Source: an uncultured Sandaracinus sp.
Lineage (GTDB): Bacteria; Myxococcota_A; Polyangia; Polyangiales; Sandaracinaceae
Assembly (NCBI GenBank): GCA_903828805.1
Contig: CAIKNO010000676.1
Span: 1-39,652, forward strand
Length of the DNA stretch: 39,652 nt
Reading direction: 5' to 3'
Made by a program: the position numbers and the translations under genes. Of the stretch, positions 1 to 8,522 are shown piece after piece; position 1 is the first letter of the stretch; the number at the start of each line of letters is the position of its first letter. The notes under the pieces are model-generated. The model had not been told where the DNA came from and did not search any database. It saw nothing but the letters and a program-made list of their open reading frames with translations.

Positions 1-396
1 CGGGAGCGCGGCGTGAACGTGCGCTTCGCCATCCATCCGGTCGCCGGACGGCTGCCCGGACACATGAACGTGCTGCTCGCCGAGGCCGGCGTGCCCTACG
101 ACTTCGTGCTCGAGATGGAGCACATCAACCACGACTTCCCGACCACCGACGTGACGCTCGTCATCGGCGCCAACGACATCGTCAATCCCGGCGCCCTCGA
201 CGATCCCGGCAGCCCCATCTACGGCATGCCGGTCCTCGAGGTGTGGCGGAGCAAGACGGTGGTGGTGCTCAAGCGCGGCATGGCCGCGGGCTACGCCGGC
301 GTGGAGAATCCGCTCTTCCACCTCGAGAACACCCGCATGCTCTTCGGCGATGCGCGCAAGAGCATGGAAGCGCTGGTCGCCGCCGTCCGCGGATAG
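1..396 (+). CDS. pntB: NAD(P) transhydrogenase beta subunit, C-terminal part (5' truncated)
   Basis: The frame is open from base 1, so this is the 3' end of a gene that begins outside the window. About 131 residues are visible. They match the NADP(H)-binding domain III of Pnt[21 protein letters not shown], then [18 protein letters not shown] and a final LFGDAK-like stretch (LFGDARKS). PntB is the membrane subunit of the proton-translocating transhydrogenase, which uses the proton gradient to reduce NADP+ with NADH. The upstream pntA and membrane part cannot be seen. The GTG at 13 is internal, not a start. msrA follows 21 bases later, and it depends indirectly on NADPH through thioredoxin. The family assignment is very secure. 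Confidence 0.95.
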   Translation, partial: RERGVNVRFAIHPVAGRLPGHMNVLLAEAGVPYDFVLEMEHINHDFPTTDVTLVIGANDIVNPGALDDPGSPIYGMPVLEVWRSKTVVVLKRGMAAGYAGVENPLFHLENTRMLFGDARKSMEALVAAVRG

Positions 397-417
397 GCGC
401 ACCGAAGGAGTCCCTCG

Positions 418-1080
418 ATGTTCTCTTTTCTCCGCAATCCCAAGATCGAGATGCCCCGCCCCGAGGACGCCCTGCCCGGACGGGCCGAGGCGATGCCGGT
501 GCCCGCCGCGCACTTCGTGCTCGGCTCGCCGCTCGTTCCGCCCTTCCCCGCCGGCAGCGAAGTGGCCACCTTCGGGCTCGGCTGTTTCTGGGGCGCGGAG
601 CGAAAGTTCTGGCAGCAGCCCGGGGTGCTCGGCACCTCCGTCGGTTATGCCGGGGGCTTCACCCCGAACCCGACGTACGAGGAGGTCTGCTCCGGGCGCA
701 CCGGCCACAACGAGGTGGTGCAGGTCGTGTTCGACCCCCGCGTCGTGTCGTACGAGACGCTGCTCGCGGTGTTCTGGGAGAACCACGACCCGACCCAGGG
801 CATGAGGCAGGGCAACGACATCGGCACCCAGTACCGCTCCGGCCTCTACGTGCACTCGGAGGCCCAGCGGAGCGCCGCGGAGGCGAGCCGAGCCCGCTAC
901 GCGAAGGCGCTCGCGAAGGCCGGACACGGGCCCATCACGACCGAGGTGAGGGACGCCCCCGCGTACTACTACGCCGAGACCTACCACCAGCAGTACCTCG
1001 CGAAGAACCCCAGCGGCTACTGCGGGCTCGGCGGCACCGGCGTGGCGTGCCCGACCGGCCTCGGCGCCCCGGCGGAGTGA
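418..1080 (+). CDS. msrA: Peptide methionine-(S)-S-oxide reductase MsrA
   Basis: A 220-residue protein that reduces methionine-S-sulfoxide in damaged proteins, regenerated by thioredoxin. The catalytic motif GCFWGAE has its nucleophilic cysteine at about residue 56. Further family blocks follow: [18 protein letters not shown] and YHQQYL. The tail carries [12 protein letters not shown], with the recycling cysteines of the E. coli-type enzyme. The roughly 45 residues before the catalytic block resemble the N-terminal extension of long MsrA proteins. No signal peptide or lipobox is visible, so a cytoplasmic location is inferred. The start is ATG with GAAGGAG upstream. It lies 21 bases after pntB and may be cotranscribed with it. 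The MsrB domain that is sometimes fused is absent. Confidence 0.96.
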   Translation: MFSFLRNPKIEMPRPEDALPGRAEAMPVPAAHFVLGSPLVPPFPAGSEVATFGLGCFWGAERKFWQQPGVLGTSVGYAGGFTPNPTYEEVCSGRTGHNEVVQVVFDPRVVSYETLLAVFWENHDPTQGMRQGNDIGTQYRSGLYVHSEAQRSAAEASRARYAKALAKAGHGPITTEVRDAPAYYYAETYHQQYLAKNPSGYCGLGGTGVACPTGLGAPAE

Positions 1081-1122
1081 GGGCTTGAGGCGCATCGCCG
1101 ACCTCGGTCATGATGCGCCTCG

Positions 1123-1434
1123 ATGAACCCTTCTGAACACGCGCCCTTCATCCAGCTCCTGGCCCAGGTCCTGATCGTCGACGGCGCGCTGTCCGACGGG
1201 GAGCGGTCCTACCTCGACGCGGTGATGGACCGCCTCGCCATGCCCGCCGACGCGCGGAAGGCGGCCCTCGCGGGCGTGAGCCTGGACAGCCCGGTCGAGG
1301 AGCGCGTCGCGGCCCTCTCGGACGAAGCGAAGCGGCTGCTGCGCCACGAGCTCGAGGCCGCGGCCGCCTCCGACGGCGAGACGAAGGCGGTCGAGCTCTC
1401 CCTGGTGCAGCGGGTGCGCGCGGCGCTCGGATGA
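1123..1434 (+). CDS. Small TerB-like helical protein
   Basis: A 103-residue, all-helical, acidic protein. Two acidic turns are visible, VDGALSDGER near residues 19-28 and AAASDGETK near 80-88. They are spaced as in TerB/DjlA-N-like domains, where helices carry paired acidic metal-binding residues. Its function is unknown; TerB-like domains occur in many stress and membrane-associated proteins, so the name does not imply tellurite resistance. Its stop codon overlaps the ATG of the next gene by four bases (ATGA), so translation is probably coupled to the membrane/spermidine-synthase-like protein. No signal peptide is visible. The assignment rests on a short pattern and is tentative. Confidence 0.7.
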   Translation: MNPSEHAPFIQLLAQVLIVDGALSDGERSYLDAVMDRLAMPADARKAALAGVSLDSPVEERVAALSDEAKRLLRHELEAAAASDGETKAVELSLVQRVRAALG

Positions 1435-3503
1435 ACGCCCTCCGCGCGTTCGTCTTCCTCGGCGCGTTCCTGCTCTTCGCGATGGAGCCGATGGTCGGGC
1501 GGCTCCTGCTGCCGAGCTTCGGCGGCGCGTTCCACGTGTGGACGACCTCCCTGATGTTCTTCCAGGGGGCCCTCTTCGTCGGATACCTCTACGCGCACCT
1601 CGCGGCAGGAAGGGTCGGCCGGGCACACCTCGGACTGCTCGCGCTGCCGCTGCTGTGGCTGCCGCCGACGGTCGCGCTCGAGGCGGACGCCCCGCGCGAC
1701 GTGCTCGGCCTGCTCACCGAGCTCACGGTCGATTTCGGGGCCCCCTTCGTCGCGCTCGCGACCACCGGCGTGGTCGCCCAGCGCTGGCTCGCGCGATCGT
1801 CCCTGCCCGGTCGCCACACGCCCTACGTCCTCTACGCGATCAGCAACGCCGGCTCGCTCTCCGCGCTCTTGCTCTACGCCCTCGTCATCGAGCCGCTCGT
1901 GGGGCTCTCGGTGCAGCGCTGGGCGTGGGCCGCGGGATTCGTCGCGTACCTCGTCGCGGCCGTGCTCGCGCACCGGGCGACCCATCGGGCCGGGGACGCG
2001 GCGCCTTCGAGCCCCGAGGCCGCACCGATCGACGAGGTCTCGAAGGACGAGGAGCGCATCACCGTCGCGCACCTGCTGACGTGGGGACTGCTGGCGGCCT
2101 GGCCCTCGGTGTTCCTGATGGCGGTCACGAACCTCATCGCCCTCGACGCCGGCAACGTGCCGCTGGTGTGGGTCGTCCCGCTCGCGCTCTACCTGCTCTC
2201 GTTCATCCTGGCCTTCGCCGAGCCGAGCCGCGTGCCCGACGCGGCGCGCCGCCTGTGGCCGCATTTCGCGGCGGTGGGCCTCTTCTTCTTCGCCGGCGCG
2301 GAGACCGGGGGCAGCTGGGCGCCGGTGGTGCTCCAGCTCGCCGTCCTCTTCGCCGTGTGCCTCGCAGCGCACGCCGAACTTCACGAGCGCAGGCCGGGGC
2401 CGCGTCACCTGACCCTCTACTACCTCGTGCTCTCGCTCGGCGGCGGCCTCGGAGGCGCGTTCGTGGCGCTCGGCGCGCCCTCGTGGTTCCGCGGACTCTT
2501 CGAGTATCCGATCGGCCTGCTCGGTCTCGCCGCGACGATGGGCATCCTGCGCCGACGCGCGCTGCTCGGCTGGGCGCGGGGCCCGGGCCGGGGCATGGCG
2601 TTCGCCTCGGCGGCCTTGCTCGCGGTCATCGGATGGAAGCTCGCGGAGGGCGTGACCGCGCCGAGCACGGCGTCGGCCCGCACCCTCGAGGTGCAGCGCA
2701 GCTTCTATGGCCTCTACTACGTGCTCGAGCGGAGCGCGCCTTCGGGCGCGGAGCGCAGCCTCGTCAGCGGCACGACCCGCCACGGTCGGCAGTTCATGGA
2801 CGAGGCGCGGGTGCGCGAGCCCCTCAGCTATTACCACCGTCGCGGCCCGCTCGGCGCCGCGATGGCCGCGCTCGCGGAGCGCCATCGACCCGTTCACGTC
2901 GGGGTCGTGGGGCTCGGGGTCGGCGCCGCCGCGGCCTACCTCGGCCCGGCCGACACGATGGACTTCTTCGAGATCGATCCCCTGGTCGTCACGCTGGCGC
3001 GACGGCATTTCCGCTACCTGTCGAACGCCGCGGGCGAGACCCGGGTCGTCGTCGGCGACGCGCGGCTGACGCTCGCCGCGCAGGCCTCCGATCCGCAGGG
3101 CGCGCGCTACGACCTGCTGCTGATCGACGCGTTCGCGGGCGACGCGATCCCCACCCACCTCGTCACGCGGGAGGCCATCGCGCTCTACCGGCGGCTGCTC
3201 GCGCCCGACGGCGTGCTGCTCTTCCACGTGTCGAACCGCTACTACGACCTGCGCCCCGCCCTCGCGACGCTCGCGCGCGAGGGCTTCGAGGCGCCGCTCG
3301 CCGCCGGCACGCACAGCCACCCCGGACGCGACGACGCCGAGGGCATCGATCCGAGCGCGTACTTCCTGATGCGCTTCGACGCCCCCTCGCTCGGCGCGTT
3401 CGAGTCCCACGGGTTCACGCCGATCACCGCGACCGTCCCGCGCCGCGTCACGCTCTGGACCGACGACCACGTGAACACCCTCGCGGCGCTGCTCGCGGAC
3501 TGA
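1431..3503 (+). CDS. Membrane protein fused to a spermidine-synthase-like domain
   Basis: A 690-residue protein. Residues 1 to about 410 form a polytopic membrane region with many hydrophobic helices, starting LRAFVFLGAFLLF and containing MEPMVGRLLLP, typical of the so-called fused MFS/spermidine synthase proteins. The C-terminal part is a Rossmann methyltransferase-like aminopropyltransferase domain: VGVVGLGVGAAAAYLGP is the nucleotide loop, FFEIDP the acidic residue after strand 2, VVVGDARLTL follows, and LLIDAFAGDAIPTHL sits where spermidine synthases carry the catalytic acidic loop. The substrate is unknown; the polyamine role is by homology only, because the active-site Asp pattern is not classical. 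It overlaps the TerB-like gene by four bases. It converges with the NAD kinase gene, 19 bases away. Confidence 0.85.
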   Translation: MNALRAFVFLGAFLLFAMEPMVGRLLLPSFGGAFHVWTTSLMFFQGALFVGYLYAHLAAGRVGRAHLGLLALPLLWLPPTVALEADAPRDVLGLLTELTVDFGAPFVALATTGVVAQRWLARSSLPGRHTPYVLYAISNAGSLSALLLYALVIEPLVGLSVQRWAWAAGFVAYLVAAVLAHRATHRAGDAAPSSPEAAPIDEVSKDEERITVAHLLTWGLLAAWPSVFLMAVTNLIALDAGNVPLVWVVPLALYLLSFILAFAEPSRVPDAARRLWPHFAAVGLFFFAGAETGGSWAPVVLQLAVLFAVCLAAHAELHERRPGPRHLTLYYLVLSLGGGLGGAFVALGAPSWFRGLFEYPIGLLGLAATMGILRRRALLGWARGPGRGMAFASAALLAVIGWKLAEGVTAPSTASARTLEVQRSFYGLYYVLERSAPSGAERSLVSGTTRHGRQFMDEARVREPLSYYHRRGPLGAAMAALAERHRPVHVGVVGLGVGAAAAYLGPADTMDFFEIDPLVVTLARRHFRYLSNAAGETRVVVGDARLTLAAQASDPQGARYDLLLIDAFAGDAIPTHLVTREAIALYRRLLAPDGVLLFHVSNRYYDLRPALATLAREGFEAPLAAGTHSHPGRDDAEGIDPSAYFLMRFDAPSLGAFESHGFTPITATVPRRVTLWTDDHVNTLAALLAD

Positions 3504-3522
3504 GCCGCGATCGGCGGGCGGA

Positions 3523-4503
3523 TCAGGGCGCCGTGGTGCGCGGGGGGAACCCGAGCAGCATCAAGGGCTCGTCGCTCGCGCAGAGCACGAGCCGGCTGCC
3601 CATCGGCACGTCGTGCACGTGGTGAGGCCCATCGAGGAAGACCTTCCCCTCGCGCACCTTGCTCTGCAGCACCAGGCGCTCCCCGAGGCCGACGAGGCCC
3701 TGCGTCATCGCCCGCGACGAGGCGCGCGGCAGATAGGGCTCGCGCACGACGTACTGGAGCCTGCGGCTCGAGGCGGGCAAGACGTGCCCGCCCGCCGAAC
3801 GCTGCGCGGCGGTGGAGCCCGCCGCCGGTCCGACCCACACCCCGCTCGACTTCTGCTCCTCCTCGCGGACGCTCCCATCGGCGCGCTCGTGCCGCAGGAT
3901 GTACCGCGTCGTCGCCGCGGGGATGGCGTGCGCGAACAGCGCATCGTTCAACACCCGGCGGCTGAGCACGGTGCCGTCGAGGACCACCTGCATCCGGGTC
4001 AAGCGCGTGGTCTTCAGCGCGCCGGAGAGCGCGGCCTCGAGCGTGGCCCGCACGGCGCCCTTCCGACCCGCGCAGAAGTGCCCGATGCTGTCGTCGGGCG
4101 CGGAGTTGATGGCGAGCACCGGAATGGACGCGCCGACCCAGCGCGCGGCCCACAGGAGCGTGCCGTCGCCACCGACCGTGACGACGAGGTCCACGTCCTC
4201 GAGCAACGCCTCGTCGCCGCGGAAGCGGAACGTCGCGCGGCATCCGAGCGCGTCGAGCGCCGACCGGGTCTCCTCGAGGGTCGCGACGTGCTCCTCGTGC
4301 GCCTGCACCAGACGCGCGACCGTGCGGTCCTGCGCCTCGAGCAGCGCGATGAAGCGCGGGTTCTTCCGCTCCCGCACGTTCGTCTGGTACGCCGACTTCT
4401 TGTAGACCACCAGGACCCGCGGTCCCCCGCCCCGGACCGCGCCCGCCCGGCGGGCCCGCGACGGCGACGCCGCGCCCGCGCGCTCGCTCAACGCCGCCTC
4501 CAT
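3523..4503 (-). CDS. nadK: NAD(+)/NADH kinase
   Basis: A 326-residue protein of the ATP-NAD kinase fold, which makes NADP(H) from NAD(H). The diagnostic TVGGDGTLLWAAR lies near residues 125-137. It is followed by NSAPDDSIGHF, LNDALFAH (in place of the usual NE motif) and AAGSTAAQRSAGG, the equivalent of the TGSTAY block. The C-terminal DG...S.EPLMLL pattern is also present. The GGDGT plus GSTA..SAGG combination resembles the plant NADK3/NADH-kinase branch more than the short classical bacterial enzyme; a preference for NADH is inference. The ATG at 4503 overlaps the 3' end of the Nudix gene by 16 bases. An upstream in-frame ATG at 4797 would lie wholly inside the Nudix gene and was rejected. 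It is the last gene of a coupled four-gene unit. Confidence 0.9.
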   Translation of the reverse strand: MEAALSERAGAASPSRARRAGAVRGGGPRVLVVYKKSAYQTNVRERKNPRFIALLEAQDRTVARLVQAHEEHVATLEETRSALDALGCRATFRFRGDEALLEDVDLVVTVGGDGTLLWAARWVGASIPVLAINSAPDDSIGHFCAGRKGAVRATLEAALSGALKTTRLTRMQVVLDGTVLSRRVLNDALFAHAIPAATTRYILRHERADGSVREEEQKSSGVWVGPAAGSTAAQRSAGGHVLPASSRRLQYVVREPYLPRASSRAMTQGLVGLGERLVLQSKVREGKVFLDGPHHVHDVPMGSRLVLCASDEPLMLLGFPPRTTAP

Positions 4504-5171
4504 GGAGACTCCGCGAGACGCCGGAGCGAGAGCTCGGTCTTGATGTCGAGGACGCGCCCGTCGCCGCATGCCGCGAGCGCCTCCTCGAGCGGCACCCACT
4601 CGATCGTCGCCCTCTCCTCGACCGGAGAGCCGTCCATCGTCGGCTCCTCGGCGCGGGCTCCATCGACCTCCGCGGCGAAGAAATGAATCTTCTCGGCGCA
4701 GAGGCCGGGCGTCAGGAAGACCCCGGGGCCGAGCCGCACGAACGCGCCGGGCTCGACGTGCAGGCCCACTTCCTCGAGGGTCTCGCGGGCGCAACACGCG
4801 CGGAGGCCATCCTCCCCTCGTTCCTCGATCTCGATGAGCCCCGCGGGGATCTCGTAGAGCGTCGGACAGCCGGGCTCCTCGTCCTGCAAGGCGAGCACGT
4901 AGCCCGGTCGCATCGCGAGCGGCGGGCGGATCGAGGAGCGCAGACAGACGCGGCCCTCGCGGTCGACGAGCACGATCCCGACCGCGTCGATCGCGTCCCG
5001 CTCGGCGCAGTCGTAGCGGTACTCCCGGCTGCGCTCGCCGCCCTCGTAGTGGTTGCGGAGCAGCAGCCGCCGGACCCGGATGAACCCCTCGTCCGACCGC
5101 ATCGAGGCGGTGTCGTCCCGCACGATCTCGATCCGCACCTTCGGCCGTGACGTGAGCACCCGCCCGCTCAT
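4488..5171 (-). CDS. Nudix hydrolase, ADP-ribose-pyrophosphatase-like
   Basis: A 227-residue Nudix protein likely to hydrolyse a nucleoside diphosphate linked to another moiety, perhaps ADP-ribose or a nucleotide sugar. The Nudix box runs from Gly111 to Leu137. Its second half, RETLEEVGL, is intact. The first half, AGLIEIEERGEDGL, holds four more residues than the canonical G-x5-E-x7-RE spacing. The preceding strand YEIPAGLIE is typical of ADP-ribose pyrophosphatases. About 60 N-terminal residues form a basic, strand-rich extension. The ATG at 5171 shares ATGA with the stop of the upstream exported-protein gene, and the 3' end overlaps nadK. Linkage to nadK is consistent with NAD-derived metabolite turnover, but the substrate cannot be read from the sequence. 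Confidence 0.88.
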   Translation of the reverse strand: MSGRVLTSRPKVRIEIVRDDTASMRSDEGFIRVRRLLLRNHYEGGERSREYRYDCAERDAIDAVGIVLVDREGRVCLRSSIRPPLAMRPGYVLALQDEEPGCPTLYEIPAGLIEIEERGEDGLRACCARETLEEVGLHVEPGAFVRLGPGVFLTPGLCAEKIHFFAAEVDGARAEEPTMDGSPVEERATIEWVPLEEALAACGDGRVLDIKTELSLRRLAESPWRRR

Positions 5172-5773
5172 GGCGACCCCACGGCCCACGAGAGGCCGAC
5201 CCCAGGCGCCACGATCCACGTGCTCGCGCTCACCCGATCGGTCGGTCCCGACACGTCGCGAAACATGTCCGAGGCCAGGAGCGCCCACACGTCCGCGCCG
5301 ACCTGCAGCGCCGCGCCGTCTCCGAGCAGGAACGCGAGGTAGGCGCCCCCACCCCCGAAGAGCCCCAGCGTGAGCTTCTCGGACTGCGTCGCGCCGCCCC
5401 AGAAGCCGGCGCGGAGCCGGAGATCGAGGCGCACGATCTCCCCGAGGGGGAGCTCCGCCGCGACCGAGAGACCGACCGGCATGAACACCCGGCTGTGGTC
5501 GTCGCGCGCGCTCGGCGTCGCCCCGCCGCCGAAGAATCCGCCGACCCGCGCCCACGCGCTCGGGGCCGCCCACATGTCGAGCATCGCCAGCCCGCCGAGG
5601 TCTCCGTCGGCGATCAGGACGTGGCCGGTCAACGCGCCGCCGGACTCCGACCCCTCGGCGCGCGCGACCGGCCCCGAGGCCAGCGCGAGCGCGCACCCGA
5701 CGAGCGTCGCCATGCCGACCCGCCACGTCCGGCGGGCCCCCCGTGCGCCGAAGAGCCGCTCCATGCGCTTCAC
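5168..5773 (-). CDS. Exported glycine-rich protein, possibly outer-membrane barrel-like
   Basis: A 201-residue protein I do not recognise. It has a basic N-terminus and then a hydrophobic signal segment ([19 protein letters not shown]) ending near ARAEG, a plausible signal-peptidase-I site. The remainder alternates small and hydrophobic residues with glycine-aromatic turns ([28 protein letters not shown]), as in small beta-barrel or outer-membrane-like proteins. The start is taken as GTG at 5773 because it overlaps the transaldolase stop as GTGA, matching the coupled style here. An ATG nine bases later is possible. It lies between transaldolase and the Nudix hydrolase in a coupled unit, which is odd company for an envelope protein. 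Function is unknown. Confidence 0.75.
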   Translation of the reverse strand: MKRMERLFGARGARRTWRVGMATLVGCALALASGPVARAEGSESGGALTGHVLIADGDLGGLAMLDMWAAPSAWARVGGFFGGGATPSARDDHSRVFMPVGLSVAAELPLGEIVRLDLRLRAGFWGGATQSEKLTLGLFGGGGAYLAFLLGDGAALQVGADVWALLASDMFRDVSGPTDRVSASTWIVAPGVGLSWAVGSP

Positions 5774-6417
5774 TTCTGCGGGATCTTCTTCGCGTCGACC
5801 AGGAACTGCGCGAGGCCCGAGTCGGTGAGCGGATGCTTCAACAGCTGGTGGATGACCTTGTGAGGGATCGTGGCGACGTGCGCCCCGAGCTCCGCCGCGC
5901 GCACGACATGCATCGGATGCCGGATGCTCGCCGCGAGCACCTGCGTCGCGTACCCGTACGTCTGGTAGATGCTGACGAGCTGCTCGACGAGGATCATGCC
6001 CTCGCTCGCCATGTCGTCGATGCGGCCGACGAACGGCGAGATGTAGGTCGCGCCGGCCTTCGCCGCGAGCATGCCCTGCATCGGCGAGAAGCAGAGCGTG
6101 ACGTTCGTCCGGATGCCTTCCGACGCGAAGACCTTCACCGCGCGAAGGCCATCGGCGATCAGCGGAACCTTCACCACGACGTTGGGGTGAATCTTCGACA
6201 GCTCGCGGCCCTCGCGCACCATCCCGTCGAAATCGGTCGAGAGCACCTCGGCGCTGATCGGACCGTCGACGATCTCGCAGATGTCCCGGATGACCACATC
6301 GAGGGGACGGCCCGCCTTCGCGATGAGGGTCGGGTTGGTGGTGACGCCGTCCACGACGCCCATCGCGGCGACGTCACGGATCTCGGCCAGGTCGGCGGTG
6401 TCGATGAAGATCTTCAT
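5770..6417 (-). CDS. tal: Transaldolase (short, class-I aldolase family)
   Basis: A 215-residue TIM-barrel enzyme of the short transaldolase/fructose-6-phosphate-aldolase family. The N-terminus [21 protein letters not shown] and the Schiff-base lysine in [11 protein letters not shown] (Lys83) are all present. Glu57 (SAEVLS) and Phe129 (ISPFVGRID) occupy positions that are Gln59 and Tyr131 in E. coli FSA. Glu/Phe is the pattern of true transaldolases, so I favour transaldolase (pentose phosphate pathway) over fructose-6-phosphate aldolase. The start is ATG with a GAGG-type ribosome site. It is the first gene of the unit continuing into the exported protein, Nudix hydrolase and nadK. The 109 bases upstream show only a short CCCTCGAGGG palindrome near 6465. 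Confidence 0.94.
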   Translation of the reverse strand: MKIFIDTADLAEIRDVAAMGVVDGVTTNPTLIAKAGRPLDVVIRDICEIVDGPISAEVLSTDFDGMVREGRELSKIHPNVVVKVPLIADGLRAVKVFASEGIRTNVTLCFSPMQGMLAAKAGATYISPFVGRIDDMASEGMILVEQLVSIYQTYGYATQVLAASIRHPMHVVRAAELGAHVATIPHKVIHQLLKHPLTDSGLAQFLVDAKKIPQK

Positions 6418-6526
6418 GGTCCTCGGCTCCTCGAACGCGGAAGGCTGCAGAGTGGAGCCGCCCTCCCTCGAGGGTCAAGGCAGACCGTGCGTCGGGCCAG
6501 GGCGATGGACCCGCCCGGGCCGCGCG

Positions 6527-7606
6527 TCAGCGGGGGGTCCGGACGACGGGCAAGCGGGCCTCGTTCCACGCGACCATCCCGCCCCGCATCGAGACGGCCT
6601 TCTCGAAGCCCATCGCGGCGAGCTGGAGCGCGGCATCCCCCGAGCGCCGCCCGGTTCGGCACACGAGCAGCACCGGCGAGGCGCGGTCCCACGTCGACGC
6701 CGCGCCGACGAGGCCCGCGAGCGGCACGTGCTCGATGCCCTCGACGTGGCCGAGCTCACCCATCAGTTCGGCCGCTTCGCGCACGTCCACCGGGCGCCCG
6801 ACCGAGGGATTCGCCGCGACCCATTCGACCGGCACCTCGGGCACGCCCGAAGGCGAGACGACCACGGGCGCCCACGGGGCCGGCGCCGGCGCATCGGGCG
6901 TCGCGGGCACGCCCACGGGCACCCCGCATTGCCGGTTCAGCGGCAGCGCGACGTCGATCTTCTTGGGGTACGCGAGCTGCAGCGCGCCCATCAGCGCGAC
7001 GAAGTCGTCCTCGGTCCGGCCCGCACCGAGGCGCGGATTGTGCCGCTTTTCCTCGCCGATGCTCGAGCACGAGCGCCCCTTGTAGTCGTGCCCGGGATAG
7101 ACCAGGCATGCGTCCGGCAGCGAGAAGATCTGCCCGTGCACCGAGCGGTAGAGGGTGCGCGCGTCGCCTTCCTGGAAGTCCGTGCGCCCCGACCCGCGGA
7201 TGAGCAACGCGTCGCCGGTGAACGCCATCGTCCGGTCGTCGAGGACGTAAGTCAGACATCCCGACGTGTGCCCGGGCGTCCTGCGGACCTCGAGCGCGTG
7301 GCGCCCGAAGACGACGCGGTCGCCCTCGTTCACGAAGCGGTCCGCGCATCCGACCCCCGCGGCGGCGGAGATCACCGTCGTGCACCCCACCCGCGCGCGC
7401 AGCGTCCCGAGCGCCGTCACGTGGTCGGCGTGCACGTGCGTGTCGAGCGCGAAGCGCAGCACGAGATCGAGATCGGCGAGGATCGAGAGGTCGCGCTCCA
7501 CTTGATCGATGACCGGGTCGATCAGCACCGCCTCGCCGGTCGCCTCGTCGGCGAGCAGGTACGTGTACGTCGACGAGTCGGCATCGAAGAGCTGTCGGAA
7601 GATCAT
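6527..7606 (-). CDS. Persulfide dioxygenase-rhodanese fusion (ETHE1-like MBL fold)
   Basis: A 359-residue two-domain enzyme. Residues 1 to about 230 are an ETHE1-type metallo-beta-lactamase fold with the metal ligands THVHADH (His57, His59, Asp61, His62), PGHTSG (His113), TGDALL (Asp132) and YPGHDY (His173). The family oxidises glutathione persulfide to sulfite. A Pro/Ala-rich linker (about 234-262) leads to a C-terminal rhodanese domain with the active loop CRTGRRSG, cysteine about residue 316. Fusing the two would couple persulfide oxidation to thiosulfate formation or sulfur transfer. The ATG overlaps the stop of the upstream YeeE/YedE gene (ATGA). A divergent TauE/SafE exporter fits export of the sulfite produced. 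Substrate channelling is inference. Confidence 0.93.
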   Translation of the reverse strand: MIFRQLFDADSSTYTYLLADEATGEAVLIDPVIDQVERDLSILADLDLVLRFALDTHVHADHVTALGTLRARVGCTTVISAAAGVGCADRFVNEGDRVVFGRHALEVRRTPGHTSGCLTYVLDDRTMAFTGDALLIRGSGRTDFQEGDARTLYRSVHGQIFSLPDACLVYPGHDYKGRSCSSIGEEKRHNPRLGAGRTEDDFVALMGALQLAYPKKIDVALPLNRQCGVPVGVPATPDAPAPAPWAPVVVSPSGVPEVPVEWVAANPSVGRPVDVREAAELMGELGHVEGIEHVPLAGLVGAASTWDRASPVLLVCRTGRRSGDAALQLAAMGFEKAVSMRGGMVAWNEARLPVVRTPR

Positions 7607-8076
7607 GGCGAGGTGCTTTCGAGAGAGTTCCGAGCGCGCCGCGCGTCGAGCAGCCGGCCCGTCAGCCACGAGGAGGCGATCATGACGCCCACGAACAGGA
7701 GCGCGCTCGCGGTGCCGCCGGCGAGGGTCACCACCGCCGGCCCGGGACACAGGCCCCCCAGGCCCCAGCCCACGCCGAAGAGGGCCGACCCGGCGAGCAG
7801 CCGGAGGTCGATCTTCGTGAGCGCCGGGCGCCGGAACACACCCCCGAGAAGCGGCGCACCTCGGCCCAGCGAGATCCGGTACGCCACCGCGTGCACCGCG
7901 ATGGCCCCGCCCATCACGAACATCAGGGACGGGTCCCACGCCCCCGCGAAGTCGAGGAAACCCTGCACCTTGGAAGGCATGGTCATCCCCGAGATGACGA
8001 GGCCCGCGCCGAAGAGCAGGCCCCCGAGGCCGGCTCCGACCGCGGTCGCGATCGGCCGCGCGTGCGGGTCGCTCAC
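7603..8076 (-). CDS. YeeE/YedE-type sulfur transporter, C-terminal half protein (DUF6691-like)
   Basis: A 157-residue hydrophobic protein of the YeeE/YedE family, which takes up thiosulfate or other reduced sulfur compounds. The hallmarks are GAGLVISGMTMPSKVQGFLD near the start, and GVGWGLGGLCPGPAVV, which carries the conserved cysteine of the family's GxCPGP motif. About four membrane helices are visible. It supplies only half the length of a full YeeE and would pair with the half encoded immediately upstream. The GTG at 8076 overlaps the upstream stop as GTGA, and the stop overlaps the persulfide dioxygenase start as ATGA, giving a tightly coupled three-gene unit. Confidence 0.9.
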   Translation of the reverse strand: MSDPHARPIATAVGAGLGGLLFGAGLVISGMTMPSKVQGFLDFAGAWDPSLMFVMGGAIAVHAVAYRISLGRGAPLLGGVFRRPALTKIDLRLLAGSALFGVGWGLGGLCPGPAVVTLAGGTASALLFVGVMIASSWLTGRLLDARRARNSLESTSP

Positions 8077-8504
8077 GACGCCCCCCCGCCGAACGCCCGG
8101 AGCAGGAACACGGTCAACGCCCCGGTGCCGATGAACGTCAGCGTCGCGGCGAGCGAACGACCCGAGAATCGGCTGAGCCCGCACACGCCGTGACCGCTCG
8201 TGCAGCCGTTGGCGAGGCGGGTCCCGACGCCCACCAGCACGCCGGCCCCCGCGGCCATGGGCCACGACGGCATCGGCGCGCTCAACCCGTCGGAGAACCA
8301 CGCGCTGGCCAGCACGCCGCCGAGCACGAGCCCCGCCACGAACACCGCGCGCCACGACCGCTCGCTGCGCACCTTCGTTTCCGCGAGGGTGTTCACGATG
8401 CCGCTGATGCCCGCCACGTGCCCGTTCAGGAGCCACAGCACCGACGCGCTGAGGCCGATCAGTCCCCCCCCGGCGAGCCCACGCCACACCCAGACTGCGT
8501 CCAT
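8073..8504 (-). CDS. YeeE/YedE-type sulfur transporter, N-terminal half protein
   Basis: A 143-residue membrane protein. GHVAGISGI and LANGCTSGHGVCGLSRFSGRS are the diagnostic YeeE/YedE blocks; the cysteine in NGCTSGHG is a conserved transport-pathway residue in this family. About four to five helices are visible. I chose the ATG at 8504 because a GAGG-type ribosome site precedes it; an in-frame start at 8540 would add 12 residues with no membrane character. It is the first gene of the minus-strand sulfur operon, facing the plus-strand exporter gene across a 180-base regulatory gap. Confidence 0.9.
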   Translation of the reverse strand: MDAVWVWRGLAGGGLIGLSASVLWLLNGHVAGISGIVNTLAETKVRSERSWRAVFVAGLVLGGVLASAWFSDGLSAPMPSWPMAAGAGVLVGVGTRLANGCTSGHGVCGLSRFSGRSLAATLTFIGTGALTVFLLRAFGGGAS

Positions 8505-8522
8505 GTCGCCTCGGTTCCAGGG

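Noticed and set aside
1209-3470. A 753-codon minus-strand open frame opposite the spermidine-synthase-like gene
   Set aside because: Low-complexity Arg/Glu/His composition and complete overlap with a gene that has clear motifs; a shadow frame.
4504-4797. N-terminal extension of the NAD kinase frame to an ATG at 4797
   Set aside because: The extra residues are Arg-rich noise lying inside the Nudix gene in another frame. The ATG at 4503 fits the coupled overlap and the family start.
6465-6474. CCCTCGAGGG palindrome between tal and the persulfide dioxygenase gene
   Set aside because: Ten bases of self-complementary GC-rich sequence are expected by chance here, with no loop for a terminator and no flanking promoter pattern.
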